From positions 372,001 through 436,000 of the forward strand of contig NZ_PIQJ01000001.1 of the NCBI RefSeq assembly GCF_004214835.1: 64,000 nucleotides of DNA. Reading direction: 5' to 3'. The notes under the pieces were generated by a model. It did no database searches, had not been told where the DNA came from, and saw only the letters and a list, made by a program, of their open reading frames with translations. The DNA is from Pseudidiomarina tainanensis (GTDB lineage Bacteria > Pseudomonadota > Gammaproteobacteria > Enterobacterales > Alteromonadaceae). Shown one piece after another: positions 17,603 through 27,688 of this stretch (position 1 is the stretch's first letter; each line of letters opens with the position of its first letter). The position numbers were made by a program, and so were the translations under genes.

Positions 17603-18214
17603 ATGCAAGCAGTGCAGACAAAAATTACTTCAACAGCGAAACAATCAGGTTTTACTCTGATTGAGCTGATTATTGTGGTTGTCATTCTAGGTTTGTTAGC
17701 AGCCTCAGCGTTGCCGCGTTTCACGAGTGTGACCGCTGATGCTGAAGATGCCGCCGTAGAAGGCGTGGCTGGCGGCTTTGCAAGTGCCGTTGGCTTAGTG
17801 CGTGCCGAATGGGAGCTACGTGGTCGTCCGCAAGGTAATGCGGATGGCGCTGGCGCCGTGGTAGTGATGGACGGTATCAGCGTAAATGTTGACGGTAGCA
17901 CCGGTTATCCCGTGAGCGGCGATAACAACCTTGATGCCCATGATTTAAACGTAACAAGTGAAGATTGTCGCACCATGATGCAAGCGATTCTGCAAGGTGC
18001 GCCAACCGCAACAACCAGTTTTACCCTTCTGGGTGAAAACCGTTATTACGTGACCCGCGAAAATAACGGTGTGAATGATATTTGCGTTTATTATCTCGCA
18101 AATACCATTAAAAACTTGGCCTCAGCGCCAAGCGGCACCGACTACCTCTCTGTCGGTAACGTGTTTGTTTACAACCCACGTACCGGTGGGGTCAGTATTT
18201 TTAGTAATAATTAA
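17603..18214 (+). CDS. mshB: MSHA minor pilin MshB-like prepilin
   Basis: 203 residues with a type IV prepilin signal: 16-residue leader ending Gly16, cleavage before Phe17, Glu at mature position 5 (FTLIELIIVVVILGLL). The remainder carries two Cys (in SEDCRTMM and NDICVYY) that could form the pilin disulfide loop. Position just before mshA and length fit MshB. The ORF begins at an ATG with AAGGG directly upstream. It could also be called a second MshA-like pilin; the MshB name rests on gene order. Confidence 0.82.
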   Translation: MQAVQTKITSTAKQSGFTLIELIIVVVILGLLAASALPRFTSVTADAEDAAVEGVAGGFASAVGLVRAEWELRGRPQGNADGAGAVVVMDGISVNVDGSTGYPVSGDNNLDAHDLNVTSEDCRTMMQAILQGAPTATTSFTLLGENRYYVTRENNGVNDICVYYLANTIKNLASAPSGTDYLSVGNVFVYNPRTGGVSIFSNN

Positions 18215-18259
18215 TTTATACTTTGGGGAATACTCCTTACTTTTAAAAGGGAAAGCGTT

Positions 18260-18790
18260 ATGAAAGCACAAAAAGGTTTTACATTGATCGAACTGATCAT
18301 CGTTATCGTGGTACTCGGCATCCTAGCCGTAACTGCCGCGCCGCAGTTCTTTAACTTCTCAACAGATGCACGCGAGTCAACTCTGAATGGTCTTAAAGGC
18401 TCAATGAACGGCGCAGCTGACTTAGTTTTCGGCAAAGCAGCGATTCAAGGCGTTGAAGGTGATGCGAATGACGGCGCAACCACACCAGCATACGTCACCG
18501 TAGACACTATTGAAGTAGTTTATGGTTATCCAGCAGCGACTGCAGCAGGTATTACTTCAGCTTTAAATATAACAGCAGCTGACTGGGATATTGCGTACAC
18601 AGCTTCAACAGCAATTGGAACCGCAGCTGCAACAGTACGCTTTGCTCCTGCAGGAACCACTCCGACAACAGGTACTGCGGCACTAGATCCTGCAGACCAT
18701 ACGACTATCACTGAATGTTACGTTGAGTATGTTGATGTAACGACAGCCGGTGCGCGTCCAACTATTACTGTTGAGACAACTGGTTGCTAA
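18260..18790 (+). CDS. mshA: Major MSHA pilin MshA
   Basis: 176-residue major pilin. A very short leader (MKAQKG) is cleaved before Phe7 by prepilin peptidase, which is not in this window; Glu is at mature position 5. The helix continues with FTLIELIIVIVVLGILAVTA. Two C-terminal cysteines (TECYVEY and terminal TTGC) form the expected D-region disulfide. AAGGGAAAG precedes the ATG. A strong terminator follows within 20 bp, so the transcript from mshB-mshA ends here, before the oppositely oriented mshQ. Confidence 0.93.
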   Translation: MKAQKGFTLIELIIVIVVLGILAVTAAPQFFNFSTDARESTLNGLKGSMNGAADLVFGKAAIQGVEGDANDGATTPAYVTVDTIEVVYGYPAATAAGITSALNITAADWDIAYTASTAIGTAAATVRFAPAGTTPTTGTAALDPADHTTITECYVEYVDVTTAGARPTITVETTGC

Positions 18791-18810
18791 TAAACATTTA
18801 GACATGTTGA

Positions 18811-18834
18811 AAAGCGCCTTCGGGCGCTTTTTTA
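18811..18834 (+). terminator. Rho-independent terminator after mshA
   Basis: Stem AAAGCGCC / GGCGCTTT with a TTCG tetraloop followed by TTT. It ends the plus-strand MSHA transcript 20 bp after the mshA stop. Confidence 0.9.
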
Positions 18835-18869
18835 TTGCCTGTAATTTAATGAACAGTGAGCGAAGCGCA

Positions 18870-18892
18870 CGAATAACGAACAACGAATAACG
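18870..18892. repeat. Half copy of the GATATTAG-type palindromic repeat (copy E)
   Basis: This segment (CGAATAACGAAC... ) matches the right arm of copy A at 4051-4073 at about 19 of 23 positions. No opposite arm of the same family is present, so it is a remnant or half site. It lies inside the mshA-mshQ convergent gap. Confidence 0.5.
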
Positions 18893-18917
18893 ATTTTAGA
18901 TTAACGCCGCTTCGCGT

Positions 18918-18954
18918 CACCCGGCATTACCTTGCGGAGAAAACGCCGGGCTAC
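18918..18954 (-). repeat. REP-like hairpin with GTAG foot
   Basis: Read on minus, GTAG (18951-18954) is followed directly by CCCGGC (18945-18950), a 19-nt loop and GCCGGG (18920-18925). A GTAG tetranucleotide at the foot of a GC-rich hairpin is the signature of REP elements moved by REP-associated tyrosine transposases. An outer imperfect inverted repeat, GCGAAGCG (18860-18867) with CGCTTCGC (18908-18915), surrounds the half repeat. Only one copy was seen in the window. Confidence 0.5.
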
Positions 18955-18956
18955 GG

Positions 18957-18978
18957 TAATCCGGCCTTGGCCGGATTA
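18957..18978. terminator. Palindrome overlapping the mshQ stop codon
   Basis: TAATCCGGCC-TT-GGCCGGATTA is a 10-bp perfect inverted repeat whose right edge is the mshQ TAA. It may terminate the minus-strand mshDOPQ transcript, though no U tract follows on that strand, or be part of the adjoining REP-like cluster. Confidence 0.5.
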
Positions 18979-21900
18979 TTGGCGCTCCATCCAGAAAATG
19001 ACGCGGTCGTTACCTCGATATTGACCAAAGCCGGCTGTTGCGCGCGGATTCTCATTGGTTTCAACCGTGTCATTGCCCCATTCATAGCGCAGCCATGGGT
19101 CCGTCTGATATTCGAACACAAACTCACCAAAGTTATTTGGTGCATTGGGTGCTAGCCAAAATAAATCACCGTAACTCAGTTCACCATTTGTGAGCAAAAT
19201 AGGTCCAGTAGTTTGACCGGCTGTGGTGTCGATCGCATCGGGGTTCTCAACAATGTTTAGGTTGGCGGCCAATACACTCGTACAAGAGTCTAATTCATTG
19301 AGTAAAAAGCGATTACCGTCGAAATATTCACTGTACATGACAATCGGTAAATCTTCGTTTTCAGGACCGAAGATGTTCTCTAAACGCAACCGACCATAGC
19401 GCAGTTCGAGTAGGCCACCGATTGGTGTTGCGACTGTTGGTAAAGTTAATAACGGATCATTTTGCACCAGCATCGTCAAATCGGCCGCAGCGAAATTTCT
19501 TCCATCAATACTCGGGTCAATGAGTTGCAGGCCAAGTTGAAGTTCGGGATAGGGGCCGTCAGGCGCATTATCAGTGCGACGATTAAACGCGATTGCACTG
19601 CTAGCAAAACTAAGCTCACCGGCTAACCAAGTTGTTTGTGGTAGAAAATCAAGCCGATTATAAAACTCGTCAGCGACAATGTCGGAAGGCGTAAGGCTCG
19701 CCGCCCGCATTTGCACGGTTGCGGTATCGTTATAGAGTACACCGCCAGTGTTGGCGTAATTCTTGGTTACTTCACCTAGGCGATTCAACGCTTGAACGGT
19801 ATAACTGACGTCAATGCTATTTTGCCCCATGTAGCTAAAACCAGAGCAGGCATTGAGTACATTGGCCGCAGATACTGCGAAGCGATCTGGATAAAACCGA
19901 CCTATTGGGCTAGGTGGGCGTGAGAAAGCATCGCCAGCGCCGAGATAATCATCAGCCGTCAAACGTGCGGTCAGATTTACGGTGCCAACTTCTTTCCAAA
20001 TTGCCCCAGAAGTTCGTTTGGCACCTGGATAGGTTGGATCAAGCACAAATGGATTATTCAGCGTCAGTTTAGAGCCGTTACTATCAAGGTCGGCAGGGCT
20101 AGGGTAGGCCATCGAATGAAACTGGACCTGCACGCCCGCCGAAGTTGTCTCCAAACCAAAATTTGGGGTCGGGTTGCCCGCCGCGTTGAGTGATTGTACA
20201 ACCATACTGAATGGTGCTGCTGCGGCAGTAAATCCAGCGCCGGTATTCGTTGTACTTGTCCAAAGATCGCCGGCGCTATCAAGCGCGCGTGTTACCAACG
20301 TGTGAGGTTTCACGACAAAGTCATTGATACTGGTGCCGACCAATTCAATGTCAGGATCGCTCAGAGCGGGATTTGAGGCTGATGGCGCTTCGGTAAGTGG
20401 TAATGATGCAAACAACCGAATTTGTCCGACATCGGAATAATTAATCAGCAAATCATGATCAACACGTCCGGTTGCATCAAAGGTCAACGCTAGCGTTTGT
20501 GTGTTTGCAGTGCCTCCTGCAGCATTAAGGCCAATTGCTTGCCCGTCAATAGTGAGTGTCTGGCTGGGTTGGCAGGCGCTGGGGTTTAAACATTGCATAC
20601 CTAAGTTAACGTTGTGAGTGCCGGTAAGACGGGCTTCACAAGCACCGGTGGTTGTGTTGGTCTCTACAGCGCGCAAAGCAGCAGGTAAATCTACACCGGC
20701 AAAGGTTGAAGGGAGCGGACTCATACCATCGGTATCCGTAATAATTAATCCCGCAGTATTAAACGTGACCTCGCAGCTTGTCGGCACGGTGCCGCTACTG
20801 TCATAACATTGTGTTGCTTCAACAGCGGTTGGCGAAGCATTGCTAAGCGCTAATGTTGCTGTGCCACCATTCACATTACGTAGACCGCTACTACCGCTAC
20901 CGTTGCTAAATAGTAAATTAACTTCAGCGCCGGTGGTGGCATCAAGATTGCCACCTTGCCAAACACTATCACCATCACTTGAAGTGATAGTAATCGTAAC
21001 CGGGTCATCATAGGTTGCCGAGCAGGTATCATCGGCACAAGCAATCACTTCAATTGCCGCCGAATAACAACTCACCAAAACTTGGGGGTGAAGCAAACGG
21101 TAATGATGCACTTCGGCGTCTACTGGAGCACAACCGAGTGATGCGGTGACCTCTGCCTGAACTTCCGGACTATAATTGAATACCGTATCGGTACCCACAT
21201 CAATGGTCCCAGCAGTAAGGATACTGCCCTGTAACGTATTGTTATTACCTAAACTAATATCGTTATCGGGAAACGGACCATAAATCGTCCCATTAAAATT
21301 TAAGGTATCTTTGCTACCACCCATATTCCCGTTACCGAGCATGATGGTGGCACCTTCATAGAGATAAATCTGAAAGTTCGCCGCTGAGCCGGAACTATTG
21401 AGTTCAAGTTGGTTGGCATTACTTTCGCCAATGCTGGTCTCAATGAACAATCGAGCAGGTCCGGCACTGGTGGTATTCACATAAATACCGGAATTAAAGA
21501 TGATTTCACGGATGAAGTAATCACCTGCTCCTAAGGTAATACCCGTGCCGCTACCAGTGGCTCCGACGATGAGTTGGTCAATGTAATACGTGCCGCCCAA
21601 GAAATTACCATTCTTACCCCCAGCGACATTAATTGTTCCGTAAGTACCAGCAGGGATATCCTCTGGGTCATTTTTTTTACTGATATTGAGGTTAGGGCCA
21701 CCACTAAAGGTTGGATACACCAAGGGGTCAAGTGGCGGATAGTCCAAGTCAACGGTATCCACTTGACCAACCGGCGTTGGCGTATTCCCGGTGCCATCTA
21801 TCGGGTTGCCATTAATTTCTGAACCGTTTCCAAAGGTAAAACCACCACTACCGACAACACCGTATGTAGTGAGCAACGTCACTTCACTGCAATAATCAAA

Positions 21901-22689
21901 TTCTGGATCTTGCGCACCGGGGCAGGGGCCCACATAAGAATTAATACTACAGGTGAACGGAGCAGTGCCGGTTCCACTAACACTTGGCGCATTAATATAG
22001 CCTAATACGGTACCATTATTGACCACTGGACTACTTGAGTTAATACTGCCCGCGGTTGCGCCACTGTTATTTGCAACAGAACCTAGCGCATCAATATTGG
22101 AAGTCACCGTACCGCTATTTTGTACGCTTCCGGAAGCGTCGACACGACCGCTCAGTACCGCTCCGGGATTATTAATAAAACTCCCAGCAACGGTTAATTT
22201 GCCGTTAATCAGTCCACTATTGCTGACTGAGCCACCAGCGGTCATATCGCCGTTCACAGTAGGGCCCGCCAGCACTGAAATGTTCCCTAGTGCGGTTAAG
22301 TCACCATTAATTACCGTCTCTAATCCGCTGATGGTGACATTACCTGCAGCAATATTGGCGTTAATGATCGCGTTGTCACCGCTCATTAAGAAGTTATTAT
22401 TGCCAAGTTGAATAGCCAAAGTATAGCTATTATTGGGGTTAATTGTGATACCGTCAGCAGTCGTAAACGTCCCATTGATCACTAAATTGAGATTCTGAGT
22501 CAGGCTTAACGTGGCATCCACTGTGGTCAGCGTAATGGCACTATTACAAGTAACAGTTTGTCCGCCATCAAAGCTACACGAAGCAAAATCACCGACGTTG
22601 TTAATGGCATCGTTTGGGAGAGACCAGTTGGCATGAGCGATAAGCGGTGTTAACGCAAAAACAACTAAGCAGGCTCTAATAAACCCCAT
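18976..22689 (-). CDS. mshQ: MSHA-associated large adhesin-like protein MshQ
   Basis: 1237-residue secreted protein. Signal peptide ~1-20 (ending ALTPLIAHA). Residues ~95-225 contain short repeats of the NSGxVxGxVxAxGSV type that should form a right-handed beta solenoid, as in polymer-forming or adhesin proteins. The region ~230-540 is Gly/Asn-rich, with further beta structure. The C-terminal ~600 residues, with paired Cys such as CEARLTG and MQCLNPSACQPS, match the general look of the MshQ/DUF6701 region. GGAGG precedes the ATG, which overlaps mshP by 14 bases. Likely a tip or surface component of the pilus; the role is inferred from locus membership. Confidence 0.85.
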   Translation of the reverse strand: MGFIRACLVVFALTPLIAHANWSLPNDAINNVGDFASCSFDGGQTVTCNSAITLTTVDATLSLTQNLNLVINGTFTTADGITINPNNSYTLAIQLGNNNFLMSGDNAIINANIAAGNVTISGLETVINGDLTALGNISVLAGPTVNGDMTAGGSVSNSGLINGKLTVAGSFINNPGAVLSGRVDASGSVQNSGTVTSNIDALGSVANNSGATAGSINSSSPVVNNGTVLGYINAPSVSGTGTAPFTCSINSYVGPCPGAQDPEFDYCSEVTLLTTYGVVGSGGFTFGNGSEINGNPIDGTGNTPTPVGQVDTVDLDYPPLDPLVYPTFSGGPNLNISKKNDPEDIPAGTYGTINVAGGKNGNFLGGTYYIDQLIVGATGSGTGITLGAGDYFIREIIFNSGIYVNTTSAGPARLFIETSIGESNANQLELNSSGSAANFQIYLYEGATIMLGNGNMGGSKDTLNFNGTIYGPFPDNDISLGNNNTLQGSILTAGTIDVGTDTVFNYSPEVQAEVTASLGCAPVDAEVHHYRLLHPQVLVSCYSAAIEVIACADDTCSATYDDPVTITITSSDGDSVWQGGNLDATTGAEVNLLFSNGSGSSGLRNVNGGTATLALSNASPTAVEATQCYDSSGTVPTSCEVTFNTAGLIITDTDGMSPLPSTFAGVDLPAALRAVETNTTTGACEARLTGTHNVNLGMQCLNPSACQPSQTLTIDGQAIGLNAAGGTANTQTLALTFDATGRVDHDLLINYSDVGQIRLFASLPLTEAPSASNPALSDPDIELVGTSINDFVVKPHTLVTRALDSAGDLWTSTTNTGAGFTAAAAPFSMVVQSLNAAGNPTPNFGLETTSAGVQVQFHSMAYPSPADLDSNGSKLTLNNPFVLDPTYPGAKRTSGAIWKEVGTVNLTARLTADDYLGAGDAFSRPPSPIGRFYPDRFAVSAANVLNACSGFSYMGQNSIDVSYTVQALNRLGEVTKNYANTGGVLYNDTATVQMRAASLTPSDIVADEFYNRLDFLPQTTWLAGELSFASSAIAFNRRTDNAPDGPYPELQLGLQLIDPSIDGRNFAAADLTMLVQNDPLLTLPTVATPIGGLLELRYGRLRLENIFGPENEDLPIVMYSEYFDGNRFLLNELDSCTSVLAANLNIVENPDAIDTTAGQTTGPILLTNGELSYGDLFWLAPNAPNNFGEFVFEYQTDPWLRYEWGNDTVETNENPRATAGFGQYRGNDRVIFWMERQ

Positions 22690-23146
22690 CGCTCGCCTCC
22701 AACATTATTTCCTTTGAATAGTTCATGTCACCTGCGCTACAACTACCCTGTGCCAATATCCGAAAATGCACACCAGTATATGGCGCAGTGAGCTCTGCTT
22801 GGTCGCACAACACCGTTGTGTCGCAATTCGCTAATCCGTCAATTGTATACGACGTCTGCACAACAACTGATGTTGGCACTCCGCTAGTTCTCGTTGGGCA
22901 CACGTTGATATCGGCGTTTGCCGAGCCAAGCGGAAATAATTCAACTAATAATGTTTCAGCACCGCTGCGAGCTGCCGCCTGTGCTCGCGCACCAAGCACT
23001 TCACTTACTGTGGCACTTGAAGCGTCACCTAAGATACGAACCATGGCCATACCAATCAGCCCCATCACCACAATAATAAACACCGCGACAGCGAGAGCCG
23101 CGCCACGTTGTTGTTGAGGTGAAGGTATTTGACGTTTAGGGAACAT
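22676..23146 (-). CDS. mshP: MSHA minor pilin-like protein MshP (PilX-like)
   Basis: 156 residues with an N-terminal RGAALAVAVFIIVVMGLIGMA helix after a Gln-rich leader, the form of PilX/GspK-like minor pilins that lack the standard Phe-Thr-Leu-x-Glu start. Several Cys pairs follow (NVCPTR, LANCDTTVLCD, GSCSAG). GAGG precedes the start, which overlaps mshO by 11 bases. Likely part of the initiating minor-pilin complex with MshO, MshD and MshC. Confidence 0.85.
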   Translation of the reverse strand: MFPKRQIPSPQQQRGAALAVAVFIIVVMGLIGMAMVRILGDASSATVSEVLGARAQAAARSGAETLLVELFPLGSANADINVCPTRTSGVPTSVVVQTSYTIDGLANCDTTVLCDQAELTAPYTGVHFRILAQGSCSAGDMNYSKEIMLEASDGVY

Positions 23147-23990
23147 TTGGTATCGCCACCTCGTGCAATATTTCTAAAGGTTCTTGTGCATTTGCGCGAC
23201 GAAAGCGCCAATCAAGCTGAATTAAACTGTTCCGATACAGTGTTGCTTCGTAGACGCGAAATGGGAATTCGCTGTTATTGAGATCATTATAGATGTTCTC
23301 TGCCATCACTTCGGCACTCGTCGCTGCGCTAGCTTTCAAATCGGCCAGCGTTGGTTGATTATTCATGCGCCCATACCCGGCAAAACGAAATAGATTGTGG
23401 TTAATTTCGTCGTAGCACCAACTCACTGGGTCACCGCCGATATAATAACGTCGTACTGGGCTATCGGTTACAAAAAACGTGCTTGGTGTATAGGTAATCT
23501 CGACGAGATTATTGGATGGCGTGGAAATGCCAGTGACCTCTTTGCGCCGTTGAGTCGAATTGCCATAAATATGTTGCGTGGTGGTAGCATAAACCAGTAA
23601 GTACCCCCCCACCAAATTAGTAAGTGAGGTTGGTTCAATTGCGGTAAACGGCACGTTTGAAACTGATGGCGGACCAGGCCGCGGCATCCGTACATACTGG
23701 CTGCTAGCTAAAATCGGCATGAATTCGAGACAGCGCTGATTATCTGCTGCCCGCACTCGAACACTTCGAGGAACCGCATTGCGCAGTTCGCTGGTGAGTC
23801 GGTTTAGCGCAAACCTTGATTGTGATACCAGTTGATCGCGCTCGGTCGTGTCACGAAATATCTGTGCACCGAAACCCAAATAATTGAACACAAACAGCCC
23901 AGTTAGTGCGAGTAGCACAATCACAATAATCAGCTCGACCAAAGTAAAGCCATGGTTCTTGTTGTTTAGTTCAGAAGCGAATGGAGGCAT
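23136..23990 (-). CDS. mshO: MSHA minor pilin MshO (PilW-like)
   Basis: 284 residues with a prepilin signal: 14-residue leader ending Gly14, then FTLVELIIVIVLLALTGLFV. The long C-terminal domain is typical of PilW/GspJ-class minor pilins. ATG at 23990 overlaps the mshD stop (TGATG) with GAGG nine bases upstream; a TTG one codon earlier is less likely. Confidence 0.88.
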   Translation of the reverse strand: MPPFASELNNKNHGFTLVELIIVIVLLALTGLFVFNYLGFGAQIFRDTTERDQLVSQSRFALNRLTSELRNAVPRSVRVRAADNQRCLEFMPILASSQYVRMPRPGPPSVSNVPFTAIEPTSLTNLVGGYLLVYATTTQHIYGNSTQRRKEVTGISTPSNNLVEITYTPSTFFVTDSPVRRYYIGGDPVSWCYDEINHNLFRFAGYGRMNNQPTLADLKASAATSAEVMAENIYNDLNNSEFPFRVYEATLYRNSLIQLDWRFRRANAQEPLEILHEVAIPNVP

Positions 23991-24550
23991 CAATAATTAC
24001 CTCGCAACGTGCTGAACACAAAATTTTGGCCGAAGGATGTGGTCACGGTGATTTGAATACGCTTAAATTCGGTGATGACTGTCTGGCAGTTACCCGCGTT
24101 GTCGCTGTAACAAACATTAATAGCGTAACTAAAGCCTTGGTAGCGGGCTGCGATATCATCGCCAAGCGCATCTTCAAGAGTAGCGGCTGTGGTTTCAAGT
24201 TGATGGTAATCGTCAACATCGTCAAAAATATCACGGGTTTCGCCGTCGGGACCCAAATTGGCGGGAACCGTGCACGTTGTGCTGTCTTCGCCGCAGCGAA
24301 TCAACCCGCCTTGACGGTCACTGTTTTCATCAAACGATTTTGCACTAATTTCGTCGATAAACGCTTGGCCTAAAGCCGACGCACGTTGCTGCAACAGCGG
24401 TTCGGCGCTTCGTTGCGCCTGCGGAAATACAAGTACCGTGAGCAATACGATGGAAATGCCAAGCACAACAATACCAATAATAATCTCAACGAGCGTGAAT
24501 CCACGCTGGGTTGAGTGCATCAATGGCTGTGTGCTCGACGTTCTGGGCAT
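23990..24550 (-). CDS. mshD: MSHA minor pilin MshD (PilV-like)
   Basis: 186 residues with a 17-residue leader ending RG, then FTLVEIIIGIVVLGISIVLL. I kept the first ATG because GAGG lies eight bases before it; Met11 would give a shorter leader. First gene of the minus-strand operon D-O-P-Q, divergent from mshC. In the usual MSHA order it follows mshC on the same strand, so its orientation here is unusual. Confidence 0.85.
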   Translation of the reverse strand: MPRTSSTQPLMHSTQRGFTLVEIIIGIVVLGISIVLLTVLVFPQAQRSAEPLLQQRASALGQAFIDEISAKSFDENSDRQGGLIRCGEDSTTCTVPANLGPDGETRDIFDDVDDYHQLETTAATLEDALGDDIAARYQGFSYAINVCYSDNAGNCQTVITEFKRIQITVTTSFGQNFVFSTLRGNY

Positions 24551-24678
24551 AGATAAGCCTCGCAGCTTCTACTTTTCTTATAATTTGTTGATATATTGTT
24601 CTGTATACTACACTTTTTTCGTTTACACTGCATAAATTGTTCGCCAATTATGACTAACGACATAGAGCTAACGAGACC

Positions 24679-25197
24679 ATGGGATTTGCCTCGACCAAAC
24701 AGCGCCAAATTGTAAATAATCAGCAAGGTTTCACGCTTGTTGAATTGATTATTGTTATTGTACTGGTCGGTATTTTGGCTGTGACCGCAGGCCCCCGAAT
24801 TTTTGGTTCAGGCGGTGTCGATCAAGTCGTTACTGAGCGACAATTGCTAAGTCTGCTGCGTTTGCAACAACAACAAGCAATGCAAGATGTCGTCAATCGT
24901 TGTTACGGAGTTAACCTAAGTAGTACCGTAGTGACACCATTTGATTGTGGTCAAGCCATTGAAAATACGCGAGTTATAACGTTGCCTGAGGCGAATAATC
25001 TGACTGTGGTTTCGACATTACCAAGTGCATCGACTGGGTTTCGCTTTAATGCGTTGGGTTGTCCGGTTTCAACAAACCATGCAACCACTGCCGAGAATTG
25101 CGGTCAGAGTTCAGTAGAACTACAAATAAATGGCGCAAACGCACGTCGCGTTTGCGTGCAAAGCCAAGGCTATATTCGGGTGGGTAATTGCAGTTAA
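24679..25197 (+). CDS. mshC: MSHA pilin MshC (GspH/FimT-like)
   Basis: 172 residues: 17-residue leader ending QQG, then FTLVELIIVIVLVGILAVTAG. Cys residues in NRCYGV, FDCGQ, LGCPVS, ENCGQS, RVCVQS and the terminal GNCS suggest disulfides. It stands alone on the plus strand between the divergent mshD operon and mreB. The 128-bp mshD-mshC gap must hold two divergent promoters; TTTACA near 24622 with an A/T-rich -10 about 18 bp on is one weak candidate for mshC. Confidence 0.83.
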   Translation: MGFASTKQRQIVNNQQGFTLVELIIVIVLVGILAVTAGPRIFGSGGVDQVVTERQLLSLLRLQQQQAMQDVVNRCYGVNLSSTVVTPFDCGQAIENTRVITLPEANNLTVVSTLPSASTGFRFNALGCPVSTNHATTAENCGQSSVELQINGANARRVCVQSQGYIRVGNCS

Positions 25198-25240
25198 TAT
25201 ACAAGGTATAACGCTTGCCCGCAGGATGTCAGCTTGGTAA

Positions 25241-26335
<1,095 letters not shown>

Positions 26336-26343
26336 GCGACACC

Positions 26344-27216
26344 ATGAAGTCGCTTTTTGAACGGGGGCCAACCCTTCTCACACGACTCATATTGGCGCTA
26401 ATTTGCGCCAGTACCTTGATGTTTCTCGACCACCGGCTCAATACCATGCAGCCGGTGCGTTCGTTTTTATCGACCCTCGTTGCCCCTGTTCAATATCTTG
26501 CTGTATTACCAGAGCAAGTTCTCGATCGCCTCGTTTATTTATCAACTACGCGCACTACGTTACGCGAAGAAAACAAAGCACTGAAACAAGAGCTACAAGA
26601 GTTACAAATGGCGGTGCAACGGCTTAATTTTCTCGAAAACGAAAATGACCGCTTGCGCCAATTACTCGGCTCGGATATTCGTCAAGCGAGTCGACGTATG
26701 GCAGCTGAAGTCGTTGCGGTAGCAACCGATCCGTTCTCGCATCAGGTGGTGATTAATAAAGGCAGTGCTAACGGTGTTTATGAAGGGCAACCGGTACTCG
26801 ATAATCGCGGCATTTTAGGGCAGGTGATGAGTGTCGGACGAGGCACTGCGCGGGTGTTGCTTATCAGCGATCAAAGTCATGCATTATCGCTACGAGCCGA
26901 ACGCAACGATATTCGTGTGCTGGCGCGCGGTACTGGTGATTTGCAACGGCTTGAGCTCATGTATATCCCGCACTCAAGTGAGCTTGAAGTAGGCGATAAG
27001 CTGATGTCCTCTGGCCTTGGTGGTGTCTACCCAGAAGGCTATCCGGTAGCGGAAATCACTGAAATTGACCGAGATGAACGGCTTCAGTATGCACGCGTGT
27101 CGGCACGACCATTTGCACAACTCGATCGTATTCGTACGGTGCTATTACTATGGCCGCCGAGCGCTACCGAGCAGCCCGTATACGACGACACGGAGAGCAC
27201 CAACAATGTGGATTAA
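26344..27216 (+). CDS. mreC: Rod shape-determining protein MreC
   Basis: 290-residue bitopic protein: membrane segment ~12-32, coiled coil ~60-105 (rich in Glu, Leu and Gln), then the periplasmic double beta-barrel domain ~115-270. It bridges MreB/MreD to PBP2/RodA. The stop overlaps the start of mreD by 11 bases. Confidence 0.96.
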   Translation: MKSLFERGPTLLTRLILALICASTLMFLDHRLNTMQPVRSFLSTLVAPVQYLAVLPEQVLDRLVYLSTTRTTLREENKALKQELQELQMAVQRLNFLENENDRLRQLLGSDIRQASRRMAAEVVAVATDPFSHQVVINKGSANGVYEGQPVLDNRGILGQVMSVGRGTARVLLISDQSHALSLRAERNDIRVLARGTGDLQRLELMYIPHSSELEVGDKLMSSGLGGVYPEGYPVAEITEIDRDERLQYARVSARPFAQLDRIRTVLLLWPPSATEQPVYDDTESTNNVD

Positions 27217-27688
27217 ATCGGGTTTAATACCGCTGCTTGTGAGCTATCTGATTGCGTTAGTATTGATGGTGATGCCGATGCCTTCGTTTTTGGAGGCTTG
27301 GCGGCCAGATTGGCTCAGTCTCGTTATTATTTATTGGGTCATGGCGCTTCCGCATCGAGTTGGTATGGGAACGGTACTAATTCTCGGCCTGATCGCCGAT
27401 ATATTGATGGGTTCGGTGTTTGGTATTTATGCGACCGCTTTGCTAATCATGGCTTACCCTGCCATTCGGCATTTTCAGCGTATTCGCAACTACTCATTTA
27501 CCCAACAAGCATTTGTGGTAGCGGTATTAATTCTCATCAAGCGCGTGATTGTGTATGAGCTTGAACACGTCTTAAACGATGCTGTGTTTAACTTCGCGTA
27601 TCTCTATCCGGTTCTATCCTCGGCGATCGCTTGGCCATGGGTTTACCTGATTTTGCGCAAATACCGGAGGCATTACCTTGTTCGCTAA
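27206..27688 (+). CDS. mreD: Rod shape-determining protein MreD
   Basis: 160-residue hydrophobic inner-membrane protein with about five membrane segments. The start is ATG 27206 (MWIKSGLIP), with GGAG ten bases upstream inside the mreC end; the longer open frame upstream is only mreC in another frame. Component of the elongasome. Its last 11 bases overlap maf. Confidence 0.93.
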   Translation: MWIKSGLIPLLVSYLIALVLMVMPMPSFLEAWRPDWLSLVIIYWVMALPHRVGMGTVLILGLIADILMGSVFGIYATALLIMAYPAIRHFQRIRNYSFTQQAFVVAVLILIKRVIVYELEHVLNDAVFNFAYLYPVLSSAIAWPWVYLILRKYRRHYLVR

